Source: Euryodendron excelsum
Lineage: Eukaryota > Streptophyta > Magnoliopsida > Ericales > Pentaphylacaceae
Direction: 5' to 3'
NCBI GenBank assembly: GCA_033060915.1
Contig: CM065394.1
Location: 38,636,501-38,700,500 of the forward strand
Length of the DNA stretch: 64,000 bases
This document shows, one piece after another, positions 11,549 to 22,796 of the stretch; positions within the stretch are counted from its first letter, which is position 1, and every line of letters starts with the position of its first letter. Under the pieces are notes generated by a model that saw nothing but the letters and a program-made list of their open reading frames with translations, was not told where the DNA came from and made no database searches. The position numbers were made by a program, and so were the translations under genes.

Positions 11549-13639
11549 CTGGAAGGGGATGTACTCTGTTCTCTATGCTCCGTCAAAAACTACCACATGA
11601 TAGGATGCATCATGCAGCTGTTGCATGCATCCATTCCATCATCAAGTCATCAGCATTAGCATCTGTTCGCATGTGAATGAATGCACATAGTGCTATCATG
11701 AACATATAATTTGTCCATGTTATGCTTATTGTTGGAGACATGCATTCGTCAGCAGCATCTCAGAATGCTTGCATAACTGAAACAGGGCTCAGATTTTGTT
11801 TCATATTACAGAACTGGTGCATGGGTTTGTAGTTTTCTTGGGTTTGTATGCTTTTCCACACATCTCGACCGTGCTTTTCATTAATGTTAGGATTGCTTCT
11901 CTAATAGACATCTTGTCATATGCTTTTTTCTCTCTCGCCCTTTTCAAGATATAATTACATAACACTACATATCATAACATGTCATCTGAAAATGCTCCTG
12001 AGGTTCATTTCATGGCACGAGTTCATCATGATTATAAAAAATTTATGAGTGCGCATTGTAGATCATGATTAACACTATGACCATCTTCACCATCTCTAGG
12101 AAAGTTTAGGAATTCACATCCAAGATCATGATTAACATTACCATAACCGTCTACACCATATCTTTTCTAGGCTTATTCATGAACTGAATCCATCAGCCCT
12201 CCTCGAGCAAACTGATAATGAAGCTTTAACATTCAGGCTTTTCAAAGCATAGTAGTCCGAAGGATCTTGGAAAATATATGGTGCTGTCATAATGCAGGAT
12301 TTTTAAGTGATACAGCTTCATTTGTTTGAGGGTGGTCAAGTGCAGGAGCTGCTTTTTATTTCAGGTAATATTTTTCAGGCATCCTATTATAGACCATAAG
12401 TTGGCAGCTCATCGAAGAATGGTAACTTTTGTTAATTTTCGACTGGAGCTAGTTTCAAGTTGGATGGGGAGCTTGAGCTCTACTATATTTGCAGGTGGAA
12501 GCTCTTTCTCCCCATCTCTTTTATCTGCTTTTCTCTCTTTGCTAGCTAGCATTTCATGTCCAACTGATTTTGACTTGCTGTGGTACGAGGGAGGAAAACT
12601 CTTGGGCTTCTATGTGAACAATGTGTAATGAATAGAATTATGGTGGGAGAAGAAATTGATAAAGAAAATTGTGATGTTAGAGTTATGCACTTTTAATTCT
12701 TAACGCACTGGATGAAGTTTCTTCACTTGTGGTTATCTTTATGTTATTTTTTCTGATTTATTAGTATCTTTGTCAAAAGGGCTCCTGTCACAGTCTGCCG
12801 GGAAAGAAAATGTTTTATTATTTTCTCTTGTTCGATTGTGGAATGTGTGAGAGGAAGGAGGTATTTGGGTGCAATGTGAAACCATTATAACTATTTGCTT
12901 TGTCTGGTCCTGAGGTTTGGCTGTGGCAAAATTCACAATCTGCCTTTCTATTAGAGTTCGACGTAGAAGTGAGATATTATGTCCATCTTTCGACTTGTGT
13001 AGTGCTTAATGGCGCGTTAGGTACCTGTTTATATTGTTCCGTTCTATTTTATTTGGGTAATGTTTGTGCTTGTTCCAGCATCATGAATGACTTGCCCGTT
13101 TCAGTCCCCAGCATGTAAGAACCAGCCTGGTTGTGTAGTAGTTATGAGCTGAATAAAAATCGATTAGAAAGAGCAAGTCGCACTTTCTGCATTAGTAAAT
13201 CAACAAATAATTAAAGCATGCTCGTTTTAAAGTTTAAACACCCATTTGCTTCTTTCCTTAATTTCAGTTTAAAATGGATCTGGCAGAATCTAACAATTTA
13301 GAGAGCAAGAGAGAGATGAGGTAAAGGTATTGCAAAATTTGTAGCGTTATTATGCTCGAGCGGGACGTGGATTTTTCATTCTCCTATAAATGGTAGGACG
13401 ACATTATTTCTTCCTGAAATGCAGTAATGGGTTGATTTAAACGAAATCAAATATGTGAAATTTGAAATCGAGTGTGACGCTAGCTACCGGTTAAGACTCC
13501 AATCCTTCCTTCTGATAACTGTGTATATTTCTTGGTAGCTTCTAGCTAGCTCTTCCTCTCCAATTAATTTTACAGTGTGGTGACATGAATAAATCAAAGT
13601 GTCTAATCTTCTCTCTTGGTCTGGTTGGGCTGGCATTAA

Positions 13640-13911
13640 TTTATACTATTATAAAGCAAACCTTAGGTTTGGTGAAACTGGTGAAGCTTCAAATTTAAGA
13701 AAGTGTTACTTTTATGTACAAACTAAAACATTTTCAAAAATTACATAAATTACTAACATTGTGTATGTCTTTATTTAACTCAAAAGGTAAAATAGTAAAA
13801 TACTAATTTAAATTTTGTAATTATTCACTAATTATTACCTATTTGTTCTCTTTCACTTACTCAAATTAACTACTCCAAATTAATTACATGCAGTGGGCCA
13901 ACCCATTCTAG
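13640..13911 (+). mobile_element. Small Helitron-like non-autonomous element
   Basis: Units 2 and 3 have an uninterrupted GGCATTAATCAAAG here. Unit 1 has 272 extra bases inserted exactly between the A and the T of AT. The insert begins TTTATACTATTATAAAG, similar to plant Helitron 5' ends although TC would be expected. It ends CCATTCTAG, with a small TGGG/CCCA hairpin just before the CTAG. AT-target insertion without target duplication and a CTAG end are Helitron hallmarks. The stem is short, so the call is probable. Confidence 0.6.
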
Positions 13912-14431
13912 TCAAAGATATTGAAGGACAATAAAAGTCGGGCAAGTAGCAACCAAAGCTGACCCTTACCCAACGTGTGGGCACTTCGTCCAATAATCAA
14001 ACTGCCGCGTTAGATATATATATTTATATATATATATTCCTTCCTTACTTAGTAGAGTCTGCCTATGGTAACACGGGGGTATCTGTAGACTGGGGTTTAA
14101 TGGCTAACATGAGAGAACATATATGTCAAATTTGAATAAAGATGTCACAGCCAAAGAAAACCCTAGTCATTCTCTCTCTCTTTTACCATACTATAGGTCG
14201 AGTGAAAGAAATAATTCTATGACCATCACATCGTGTGATTTTTATAGTAATTTTAGCGCAAATGTATTACTACTAAGATCAAAATTGGAATTTAAAATTT
14301 CTTTGAGTGACAGCAGAATTTTTTTTATTTGTATCTTAAAAAATCTCCAACTTACACTAATTGTCCAAGTATTTGGTCGTTTCCTTCCAACTAAAATTTA
14401 AAGTTGAAAGCGGTTGGTGGAAATAATTATG

Positions 14432-14615
14432 TGTGTTTGAATGAGTAGTTTATAAATTATAATTTATAAATTAAATTTAAAAAATTACTTTTTAAATAGT
14501 AATCTTAAATATAAGTAGTTTTTTGAAATTATTTTTTTTATAATTATTCAAACATAATTTAAAAAAATTATAAATTTAAGTCATCAGTTATTAAATAAGT
14601 TGTGTAGTAAATACC
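14432..14615. repeat. AT-rich inverted repeat, probable MITE (unit 1 copy)
   Basis: The stretch starts GTGTTTGAATGAGTAGTTTATAA. Its other end carries ATTATTCAAACAT-like and TTATTAAATAA-like sequence in reverse orientation. The matching region of unit 2 (37504-37690) has a better preserved end, ATAGTCCAAACATGC. Unit 3 retains only the first part (from about 51937). The features resemble hAT-type MITEs. It predates the triplication. Confidence 0.45.
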
Positions 14616-14774
14616 TTAAAAATGAAGGTAGTAGCTAGGATTGTCTTTATGTGTAAACATTAATGCATCGTGGGGTTGCTTTAATTGGGTCAACACTAAG
14701 AACTAACGGACACCACTCGATCTAAAGAATTTCTAGATGCCGCGTAACAGTACTGCATGCTCGTATACTGCACG

Positions 14775-14806
<32 letters not shown>

Positions 14807-15055
14807 ATTGTCCTCATGGTCATTTAGGCTTTTCTTCGACATGCATTAATTGGGATGGACATTTTGTTGAAAAACTAACAATTAATATCCCATAGATAAA
14901 GTTTGTCTCAGTTGGAGGCTGGTTGATTTTCACTCTTAGACAAAGTCCAGAAAAAATTTGTCAAAAAAAGAAACTCTCTCTCTCTCTCTCTCTCTCTCTA
15001 ACATATATATATATATATATATATAACCCTTGAAGCTTGCTATTCTTGTTACTTT

Positions 15056-15070
15056 ATGGCCACCCGCTAG
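15056..15070 (+). promoter_or_regulatory. Short upstream ORF in the GLR1 leader
   Basis: ATG GCC ACC CGC TAG lies just downstream of the TA-rich stretch and upstream of the GLR1 start. The same five-codon frame is present upstream of GLR3 (52527-52541) but deleted upstream of GLR2. If the transcript starts near the TA run, it could dampen translation. The transcription start is not known. Confidence 0.35.
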
Positions 15071-15089
15071 CATTAATTCTTGATAACGG

Positions 15090-18000
15090 ATGACAGACGT
15101 TACAGGTCATTACTGTAAAGAACTCCACATGCAGAACCCTTTTTCAAGATACTCTTCCCAGCTGCTGCTGCTCTTCATGGGCTTTTACACGGTGGTGCCA
15201 CTGGCCGGTCAAAATGCCAGCAAAGTGGTGGTCGATGTTGGGTTGATTCTTGATGCGGACACTATTTTTGGAAAGATAAGCCAGACGTGCATGTCGATGG
15301 CGCTCGAAGATTTCTATGCCCTTCACAATTATACCACAATTAGGACATTAATTGTCCTTCACACTAGAGACTGCAAGAGCGATGTTATTCTTGCAGCTGC
15401 TGCGGGTACGTTAGTCAAACGGATTCAATCAATCCCTTGTCTGCTCTTCCTACCATATGTTTCTCACCCATATATATATATATAGCTCGAATCCACAAAT
15501 ATAGCATTCTCCACGCACTCTATATATGCATAGCACAAAATGGCACCATATTGCACAGAGAACTCAACATTTTCGTATTAATTAAAAGAGCATTAGAGTT
15601 GCGGAACATGATGCGTAGGGATTCTGATGCAGCCAAACGGGTATCCTAGAGACCCATTAGATCATAGACGGTGAGAGAAGGGGCTGGGGGGCCTTTATTT
15701 TAAATTACTAATTTTTGTCTCTTAATTATTTTAATTATAAATAAGAAAAAAATAATAAAAAAAATTGGTTAGATAGTTTCATGTTCAGTTTTTCTTTTTG
15801 CTTAAAACTTCCCACCAATATTCTTATCCTTAGGAGATGATAAAAATTGATTGAATTGAATTGGTGTGTGTTTGTGCTTAATTAGTTTATAGCCATGGAT
15901 TGCCCCTTAATTTCTAACTTCGTCCCTGAATTAGATACTGAGATAATGTTAAAACATGAATACATGATTATGAACTGCAGACCTCAATATTGGACTTCTA
16001 TTAATTCAGAATATTCTGTCAAGATCAACAAGCACCTAAAATGTTCATACTTAATCTGGTTAACCATAAAAAAATTTGTCCAAAAACTAATTCATCTTTA
16101 ACTCAGCTTTCAATTGTGTAATAAAACATCCAAAAGGAAAAATAAGAGTAATGCTTGATTGAGTCAGCTTTAGCTTGATTAAACAGTCCATTGATCACTA
16201 AATTTTGTTCTGCTAACTAGGACTGAGAATAATTATGTCATGAGATGTTCCATGAAAAACTGCATGCTTCAGAAAATCATATATGGGTCATGGAGTTTAC
16301 GCTTCCCGCACCAGTCGTTATTCCATAGAAAATTCAAGTAGTGGGATCTAAGTTTTATTGAACTTTCATTTGCAGCTATAGACTTGTTAAAAAATTTCCA
16401 AGTACAGGCAATAGTAGGTCCACAAAGATCCACACAAGCAGATTTTGTGATTGACATTGGGAACAAATCTCAAGTTCCAATAATTTCACCGGCGGCAAGC
16501 CCTTCTCTGTCTCCCAAGGAAAATCCATACTTAATTCGGGTAGCACAGAACAGCTCCTCTCAGGTTGAAGCCATTGCAGCAATAGTTAAAACCTTCGGTT
16601 GGAGGGAGGCAGTGTTAATCTACGAGGACAGCTATTATGGAAATGGTATAGGTCCTTATTTAACTGATGCCTTGTTACGGATTGGCACTCAAGTCCGGTA
16701 TAGAAGTGTTTTATCTCTTTCAGCTGCAGATGATCATATCCTTCAAGAACTCCGCAAACTCATGACCATGCAGACTAGGGTTTTTGTGGTGCATATGTTG
16801 CCAACTCTCGCTTCGCGCCTTTTCTTGAAGGCAAAAGAAGTTGGAATGATGAGCAAGGGATATGCCTGGATCATAACGGATGGACTTACAAGTCTCTTGG
16901 ATTCTGTGGATACAACTGCTAAAGATTCGATGCAAGGCGCAATAGGTGTGAAACCGTATGTTCCTAGCTCCATTGAGCTTGTGAACTTCACAAAAAGATG
17001 GAGAAAGAGATTTCGACAAGAGAATCCAGAGATGGATAGATTTGAACTAAATGTGTTTGGGCTGTGGGCATATGACAGTGCCATGGCATTAGCACAGGCA
17101 GTAGAGAAAGCCGGTATTGCTCAATCACAATTCAAGAAACCGGCCACTACAGAGAACTTGACAGACTTGGCTGCAATTGGAACATCAGAAATGGGACCAA
17201 GGCTCCTTCAATCAATACGAAGCGTTAAATTCAAAGGATTAAGTGGTGATTTCCATCTAATTGATGGGCAGTTACAATCATCAACCTTTCAAATAGTCAA
17301 TGTTATTGCAGAACAGGGGAGGGAAATTGGATTCTGGACTCCAAAATATGGCATATCAAAACAGCCAGCACCCAATAACAAGAATTACAGCACCAACAAA
17401 GATGATCTTCTAGCCATCATATGGCCGGGAGAATCCAATGAGGTACCCAAAGGTTGGGAAATGCCGACGAGTGAGAAGAAGTTGAGGGTTGGAGTTCCTG
17501 TTAAAAGCGGGTTCCGTGAATTTGTAGAAGTGGAAAGAGATTGTCAAACTCATGCTGTCATTGCCAAAGGTTTCTGCATAGAAGTGTTCAAAGAAGTCAT
17601 GGACTCATTGCCATATGCTGTCCCTTATGAGTTTGTTCCCTTTGAAACTCCTGATGGCAAGAGTGCTGGAAATTACAATGATCTTGTTTATCAGATCGTT
17701 CTTGAGGTAATAAAAATCCGTAAGCTTCTTTTCTGCATTTTTTTTAATCTCTTTGCTGAGGAATTTTAAACAACTAAATTTTTACTGTCCATCTCCAGAA
17801 TTACGATGCTGTTGCAGGTGATGTGACCATACTAGCAAACAGATCCAAGATTGTTGATTTTACACTGCCTTACACAGATTCTGGTGTGTCAATGATAGTT
17901 CCAGTTAAGGACGATGAGAGGAAGAATGCATGGATTTTCATGAAGCCTCTGACAATGGATCTATGGTTAACAATTGGGGCATTTTTCATCTTCACTGGCT

Positions 18001-19268
18001 TTGTGGTTTGGGTTCTTGAGCATCGCGTAAACAAAGAATTCCGAGGCCCGCCTCACAAGCAAGTTGGAATCGTATTCTGGTTCTCCTTTTCCACACTTGT
18101 TTTTGCTCACAGTAAGTCCCTTAACTGTCAAATGTTTGGTCACAGTCTTCTCTCATAAAGGAACTCAAAATTTTATTTTGTCATCCTTATTTTCTTTTTG
18201 GCAGAGGAGAAAATAATCAGCAACTTATCGAGATTTGTGGTAATCGTGTGGATGTTCGTGGTGCTGGTACTGACATCGAGTTACACGGCCAGCCTAACAT
18301 CGATGTTAACAGTGCAACAGCTCAAACCTACCATCACAGATATCAGGGATCTCCTAAAGAATGGAGAATATGTTGGCTACCAAAAGGGTTCTTTTGTTGA
18401 AGGGCTTTTGAAGAGGATGGATTTTGATCCCTCCAAGTTCAAGAATTATAGTACTTTCGAAGACTATGACAAAGCCCTCTCCAGAGGAAGTAGGAATGGA
18501 GGAGTTGGTGCAATTGTTGATGAGGTCCCTTATATAAAGCTCTTCCTTGCCAAATACTGTACTAAGTACACTATGGTTGGACTAACCTCCAAGACTGCAG
18601 GTTTTGGATTTGTAAGTCCTCTATCTCTCTCTCTCTCTCTCTCTCTCGCTCTCTCCATTTTTCTTATTAATCTTTATGTACAGGCATTTCCAAAAGGATC
18701 TCCCCTAGTACCTGACGTTTCAAGAGCAATCTTGAGCGTAACAGAGGGAGAGAAAATGAGTAGCCTTCAACGAAAATGGTTTAGGGAAGCAGCCGATTGC
18801 GCAGAACAAGATGGAACCATTGTCACCTCTGGCAGCCTCACGATCGAAAGTTTTAAGGGCCTTTTCCTCATTGCTGGCATATCTTCGTCTTCTGCTCTCA
18901 TCTTATTCTTGTGTCTCTTTCTATATGAGAACAGGGATATCTTAGCCTCTAACGACTCAATCGGGCAAAAGCTTGCGACCATGGCTAAAAACTTTGATCA
19001 TGAGGAGAAAGAAAACTCATCTGATGCGTCCAAGAAAACAAAGGCAACAAACGAAGGGACGGCACTGGCAGCAGCAGCAGCAGCAACTGCAGTAGTACTT
19101 CCACAAGATATCGTCCCAGCTGATTGCCCACAAAGTCCAGCGATCAGCGTTTTTTCTCATCATGCAGGAGGGGTTTTCTCTCAAGATGAAGGGTTCACTA
19201 CCTCTGAGCCTGGAACCCCAATTCGCGAGGCCATAGAAATGGTGGAAACTAACGAAGAAAGACAATGA
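15090..19268 (+). CDS. GLR2: Glutamate receptor-like channel, clade II (GLR1 of the cluster)
   Basis: Five exons: 15090-15405, 16376-17706, 17799-18111, 18205-18611 and 18684-19268. All GT-AG introns join in phase, giving 983 residues. The protein is a plasma-membrane cation channel of the ionotropic glutamate receptor family. In order: signal peptide, periplasmic-binding-like amino-terminal domain (most of exons 1-2), ligand-binding S1 starting near KKLRVGVPV, the NRSKIVDFTLPY segment with its Arg, M1 at WLTIGAFFIFTGFVVWVL, pore loop at GIVFWFSFSTLVFAH, M3 with SYTASLTSMLTVQQL, S2, M4 near GLFLIAGISSSSALILF, and a long acidic tail with an alanine run. The M3 motif favours clade II (GLR2-type). 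Oddities: a net 21-base in-frame deletion removed the start codon used by GLR2 and GLR3, leaving ATG 15090 or ATG 15129 (970 residues). Four hydrophobic residues of the signal peptide are also missing. It is convergent with EXO84B exons. Confidence 0.93.
18612..18683 (+). repeat. CT microsatellite in GLR1 intron 4
   Basis: A short intron made mostly of CT repeats plus a polypyrimidine tract before the CAG acceptor. The CT tract differs in length in all three GLR genes, and in GLR3 the acceptor region is duplicated. Confidence 0.8.
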
Positions 19269-20075
19269 AATGCCTTTAGAAACACTTTCCCCCCTGATTC
19301 TTTCTTGTACAACTCATCAGTGAAAATAGGATTTAGGTCTCACTTTGTCAGATGATTCCATTGGAGTCATCATTCATGCCCTTACTCGGTAGTGTATTCA
19401 AGGGACTAATTGCCTCATATCCTCCATCACATTACATGCTTCTTCTTCATAATTAACATACCCTTCTGTCTTCTACTTCCTTCATATTGCTCTCTCTCTC
19501 TCCCTCTAGTACACGTTTGTGCTGGTCTAATTTTTTTTTTTTGGACCCAGCCACACAAATCCTTCTCTCTCGTCTGACCAAAGAATGGAACAAATATGTT
19601 TCAGAAGAACAACTACAGGGTATTGCCACATCCAATAAATTACATGCATTCACGTCTAACGGCTTTTGCCGGAGTAGTCAAAGAAGAGAACATGGTCTGG
19701 ATCCATTCATGCAATCAACCCTAAAGCTCAAATGCTCCCACAACTAGAGTAGTCAAAGAATATAACATATTTATTTCCAAAGTATCCAAAAAGAAAAAGA
19801 ATATTAACATATTTGAATTCGGGATCAATTGATGCAATCAACATTTACAAAGACTCAAATGCTCCTCCCAACTGGAGAATGAAAAGAATTCCTAACCTCA
19901 TGACAAAACAAACACCAAGCTACAGAATTATAGGGTCATATATTAAATGGAAAGAACATGAAACAATAGAATATAATTGAGGGTGGGGGGGAGGAAAAAA
20001 ACAAAGCTAACTATTAATAAATCCATCCATGATTTTGATTGCTGTCTAATTTACAAAAGGGAAAACAAGTGCACA
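19269..20075. other. Convergent 3' region between GLR1 and EXO84B copy 1
   Basis: About 800 bases separate the GLR1 stop from the EXO84B stop codon on the other strand. Both 3' UTRs must lie here. AATAAA-like and AT-rich stretches occur on both strands, but exact poly-A sites cannot be set. The same arrangement repeats in units 2 and 3. Confidence 0.6.
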
Positions 20076-20238
20076 TTAAGAGCTTCCGTGAGATCTCACA
20101 GATGAAATTGATTGTGCTGACACAGAAGCAGTTGGGCTGTTAAGATCACGATCTCCATTGGTAACTTTAGGTTTTCCGCTCAATCTATCTATTGCTTCTT
20201 GGCAAACATCGGTAAACCAGTCATCTTCTCGAAGTTCA

Positions 20239-21509
20239 CTGCAAACAACAGTAGATATTGGCCTAAAGAAAGCTCAATGTAATGTCACATGAGAAAATAA
20301 CAGATGCATGTACATAACTAAGAAATCTCCCAAACTGTCCAAGTAAGAGAGATACCCAAGCAACCGCCAACACACCCACCCCAACAAAACAAAAAGCCCC
20401 CTCTTCCACTTCCCAACCCAAAACACAGGCCTACCATTTTATAGAACAGACAGATCCTCAGTAATCAGGCAGCGTAGACACAAGGTTTTCTCAGCTTTAT
20501 GTCTACTTTTTCAGACAAGAAATTCATGACCAAATCAACATTTTAACTTCTAAAACAGAACAAGTCGCTGAATAGGCAATGGTATGAAGGACAAGATCAA
20601 GGATTCTTCATGGTAGTCTACTTCTTGGTTTCAGTTGCCCAGGGAATTAAAACAATATAAATTTGTCAATGGATAATACTCCATACAAGAGAATAAAAAA
20701 AAGGAAAGAAGTACAATCTCCTGGCTTCATTGCATGATGGCATAATTGCCAATAATACCAGTGGTTTATCTAAGGAAAATTTTTAAGGCTCAATGTCCTG
20801 GCTCCTAGCCCCTGGCTTCACGGCATGATGGCATATTTATCATCCATACCAATTGATTATGCATTCATCTAGGCAAGCCAATTGTTGGACCTGCTAGTGC
20901 TCCTCCAAAATCTTTCTGCCAGGAGCGACATAAAATTTCTAACTGTAATATAATTAACCATGTACTGCATTATCAAGATAAGTGAATTGCTTCCTTCTAG
21001 CAAGTGGGAGGAACCTACTAATTCGAGGAGCTTGATTTCTGAACTTGTATGAGGACCTAAGAGCCAGGGGCACAGTTTCAAGTAGACAGTTTCCACAGCA
21101 GAATGGTCTCCTAAAAGGTAATAGAGGTGTTTCCTCGAGTGTGATGGAAATTGGCCTTTTGAGTGCAACAGAAGGAACTGTCACTACGGCAATTTGGAGG
21201 ACTTGATATCCAACATGTAACTGAATTCCAATTATTTTATTTTGGTTTTTTTTAAGGTCATACTTAAACCAACCCAAAAGTACGTATACTTACCTCCTAA
21301 AAAAGCTAGCATATACTTGCAAAAGAAAAAAAAACATAGCAACTGATAATGAACATAACATACCAACAAGAAATCTCGATATCAATGGCAAAGATGAACT
21401 GTCCTGAAAAGACGGAATGGTGTAGGAATATGCTTTGTGGTGTGTGCCACATGCAATAATTTGATCGACCCCAGTGAGGAGTACATTGCTCAAATCCTTT
21501 TCATTATTA
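20239..21509 (-). other. EXO84B intron, part between last exon and LINE
   Basis: Intron sequence conserved in all three units (43449 onward and 57742 onward), with no gene. The CAACACACCCACCCCAAC stretch near 20370 is shared by all copies. Confidence 0.6.
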
Positions 21510-21749
21510 TTATTATTTTTTTTTGGATCAATAAATAAATTTAATAGACCAAAGAATGTCCAAGGCTCTAGGAGTATCCATGAGTAACAAAGGCCAAGGC
21601 CAAACAAACAAACCAAAGCTACAACTCAAAGAGAAATAGAAGGCAAAAAGGCCAACATGGCAATTACATATGACCACAACACAAACCAAAAAGCCAACTA
21701 TTAAAGCTGACCAAACCAAAAATAAATTAGCAACAAGAATACAGGCCCG

Positions 21750-22715
21750 TCACAACTCTCGAAAATTCGAAAAAGAAGCATGAAGGACCCTATATACTTG
21801 TATCTTGATGTTGCGAATGATGGCCGAGGGATGGGTGACTCTGCCCTCAAATAATCTGGCATTTCGGGCTTCCCAAACAAGGTAAACAGTAGCAGAAAAC
21901 CCAACTTTCTTTGCAATGGCTTGTAGACCAGTGCCTCTAGCTTCTTTAATGATCCACTTAGCAGCCGCTTTAATAGTTGATAATACCCGTGATAGGCCCA
22001 ACCAATTTTTAATAGCTGTCCAAATCTGTCTTACCACCGAACATCGAAAATATAGAAGATCCAAAGACTCAACCGGGGCACAACAAAGCACATATGAAGT
22101 ATCTTCAATTTGGAGGCTCAACTTATCCTGAGTAAGCAAACTGTTTTTAAGGCTAAGCCATAAAATGAAAGAGTGCTTCGGCAAAAGAGAGTGATGCCAA
22201 ACTAATTTGGCCCCACACACATTCAAACCTTTAGACCGAAAAATTTTTTAAGCAGCTTTGGTATTAAATTTACCTGAATTTGTCCATTGGTGCAATCTGG
22301 CCAAGGCAGTCGGCATTGATCCTTCAAGTGTCACAATTCGATCTCTCACTAAGCCAAGCTGCCGAATCAAAAGGGAAGCTTGTTTTGCCAGAACATACTC
22401 CCAAACCGAAGAGTTGCCTATGTAAATATGATGCATCCACTTCACCCACAAAGAATCTTTCTTAGATTGAAGATTCCAAAGAAATTTAACAAGGAGAGCT
22501 GAATTCCAAGCCGATAAATCAAAAAAACCAAGCCCACCTTCAGATTTAGGTCGACAAATGTCCTTCCAAGCAACAAGAGGATGTTTCTTGACGATTGCCT
22601 TGCCACCCCAAAGAAAGTTTCTGCATAAAGAAATTATTTTTTTCCTTACACCCACTGGAATAGGCAAAATGGAGAGCCAAAAGCACTCCACCCCTTGCAA
22701 AACCGACCTGATCAA
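21750..22715 (-). pseudogene. LINE C-terminal region (zf-RVT-type), broken
   Basis: Two frames, 22715-22248 and 22226-21750, separated by a stop or frameshift. The first has GVRKKIISLCRNFLWGG and GGLGFFDLSAWN, typical of the plant LINE region after RT. The second has VWHHSLLPKHSFILWL and a cysteine-rich stretch, typical of the zinc-binding RVT domain. Together they mark the end of the LINE ORF2. Confidence 0.75.
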
Positions 22716-22796
22716 CTCACTCCTACCTGCATATGAGAGGGTAGCACCAGCCCATGCATTGATGTACTCAGTGATTTTGGAAATAAGAGGATTAAA

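Larger units (their letters stand above)
11549..15089 (+). other. Region between RRM gene and GLR1
   Basis: This 3.5 kb has close counterparts upstream of GLR2 and GLR3. The first few hundred bases should be the RRM gene's 3' UTR. The part nearest GLR1 is its presumed promoter. It includes a Helitron-like insert, an AT-rich inverted repeat, and a CT run (14973-14999) followed by a TA run (15003-15026) about 65-115 bases before the GLR1 start. A 100-codon open frame at 12326 is not conserved in unit 3 and lacks an ATG, so no gene is called. Confidence 0.55.

Noticed and set aside
12326..12628. Open frame of about 100 codons, also seen near 35700 in unit 2
   Set aside because: It begins at a non-ATG codon, has no recognisable domain, and the unit 3 version (about 50127) is frameshifted. 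The similarity is simply that of the tandem unit.
16269..17084. Minus-strand open frames opposite GLR exons, repeated in all three copies
   Set aside because: They are shadows of the GLR coding sequence; the plus-strand frame has the conserved domains and splice junctions.
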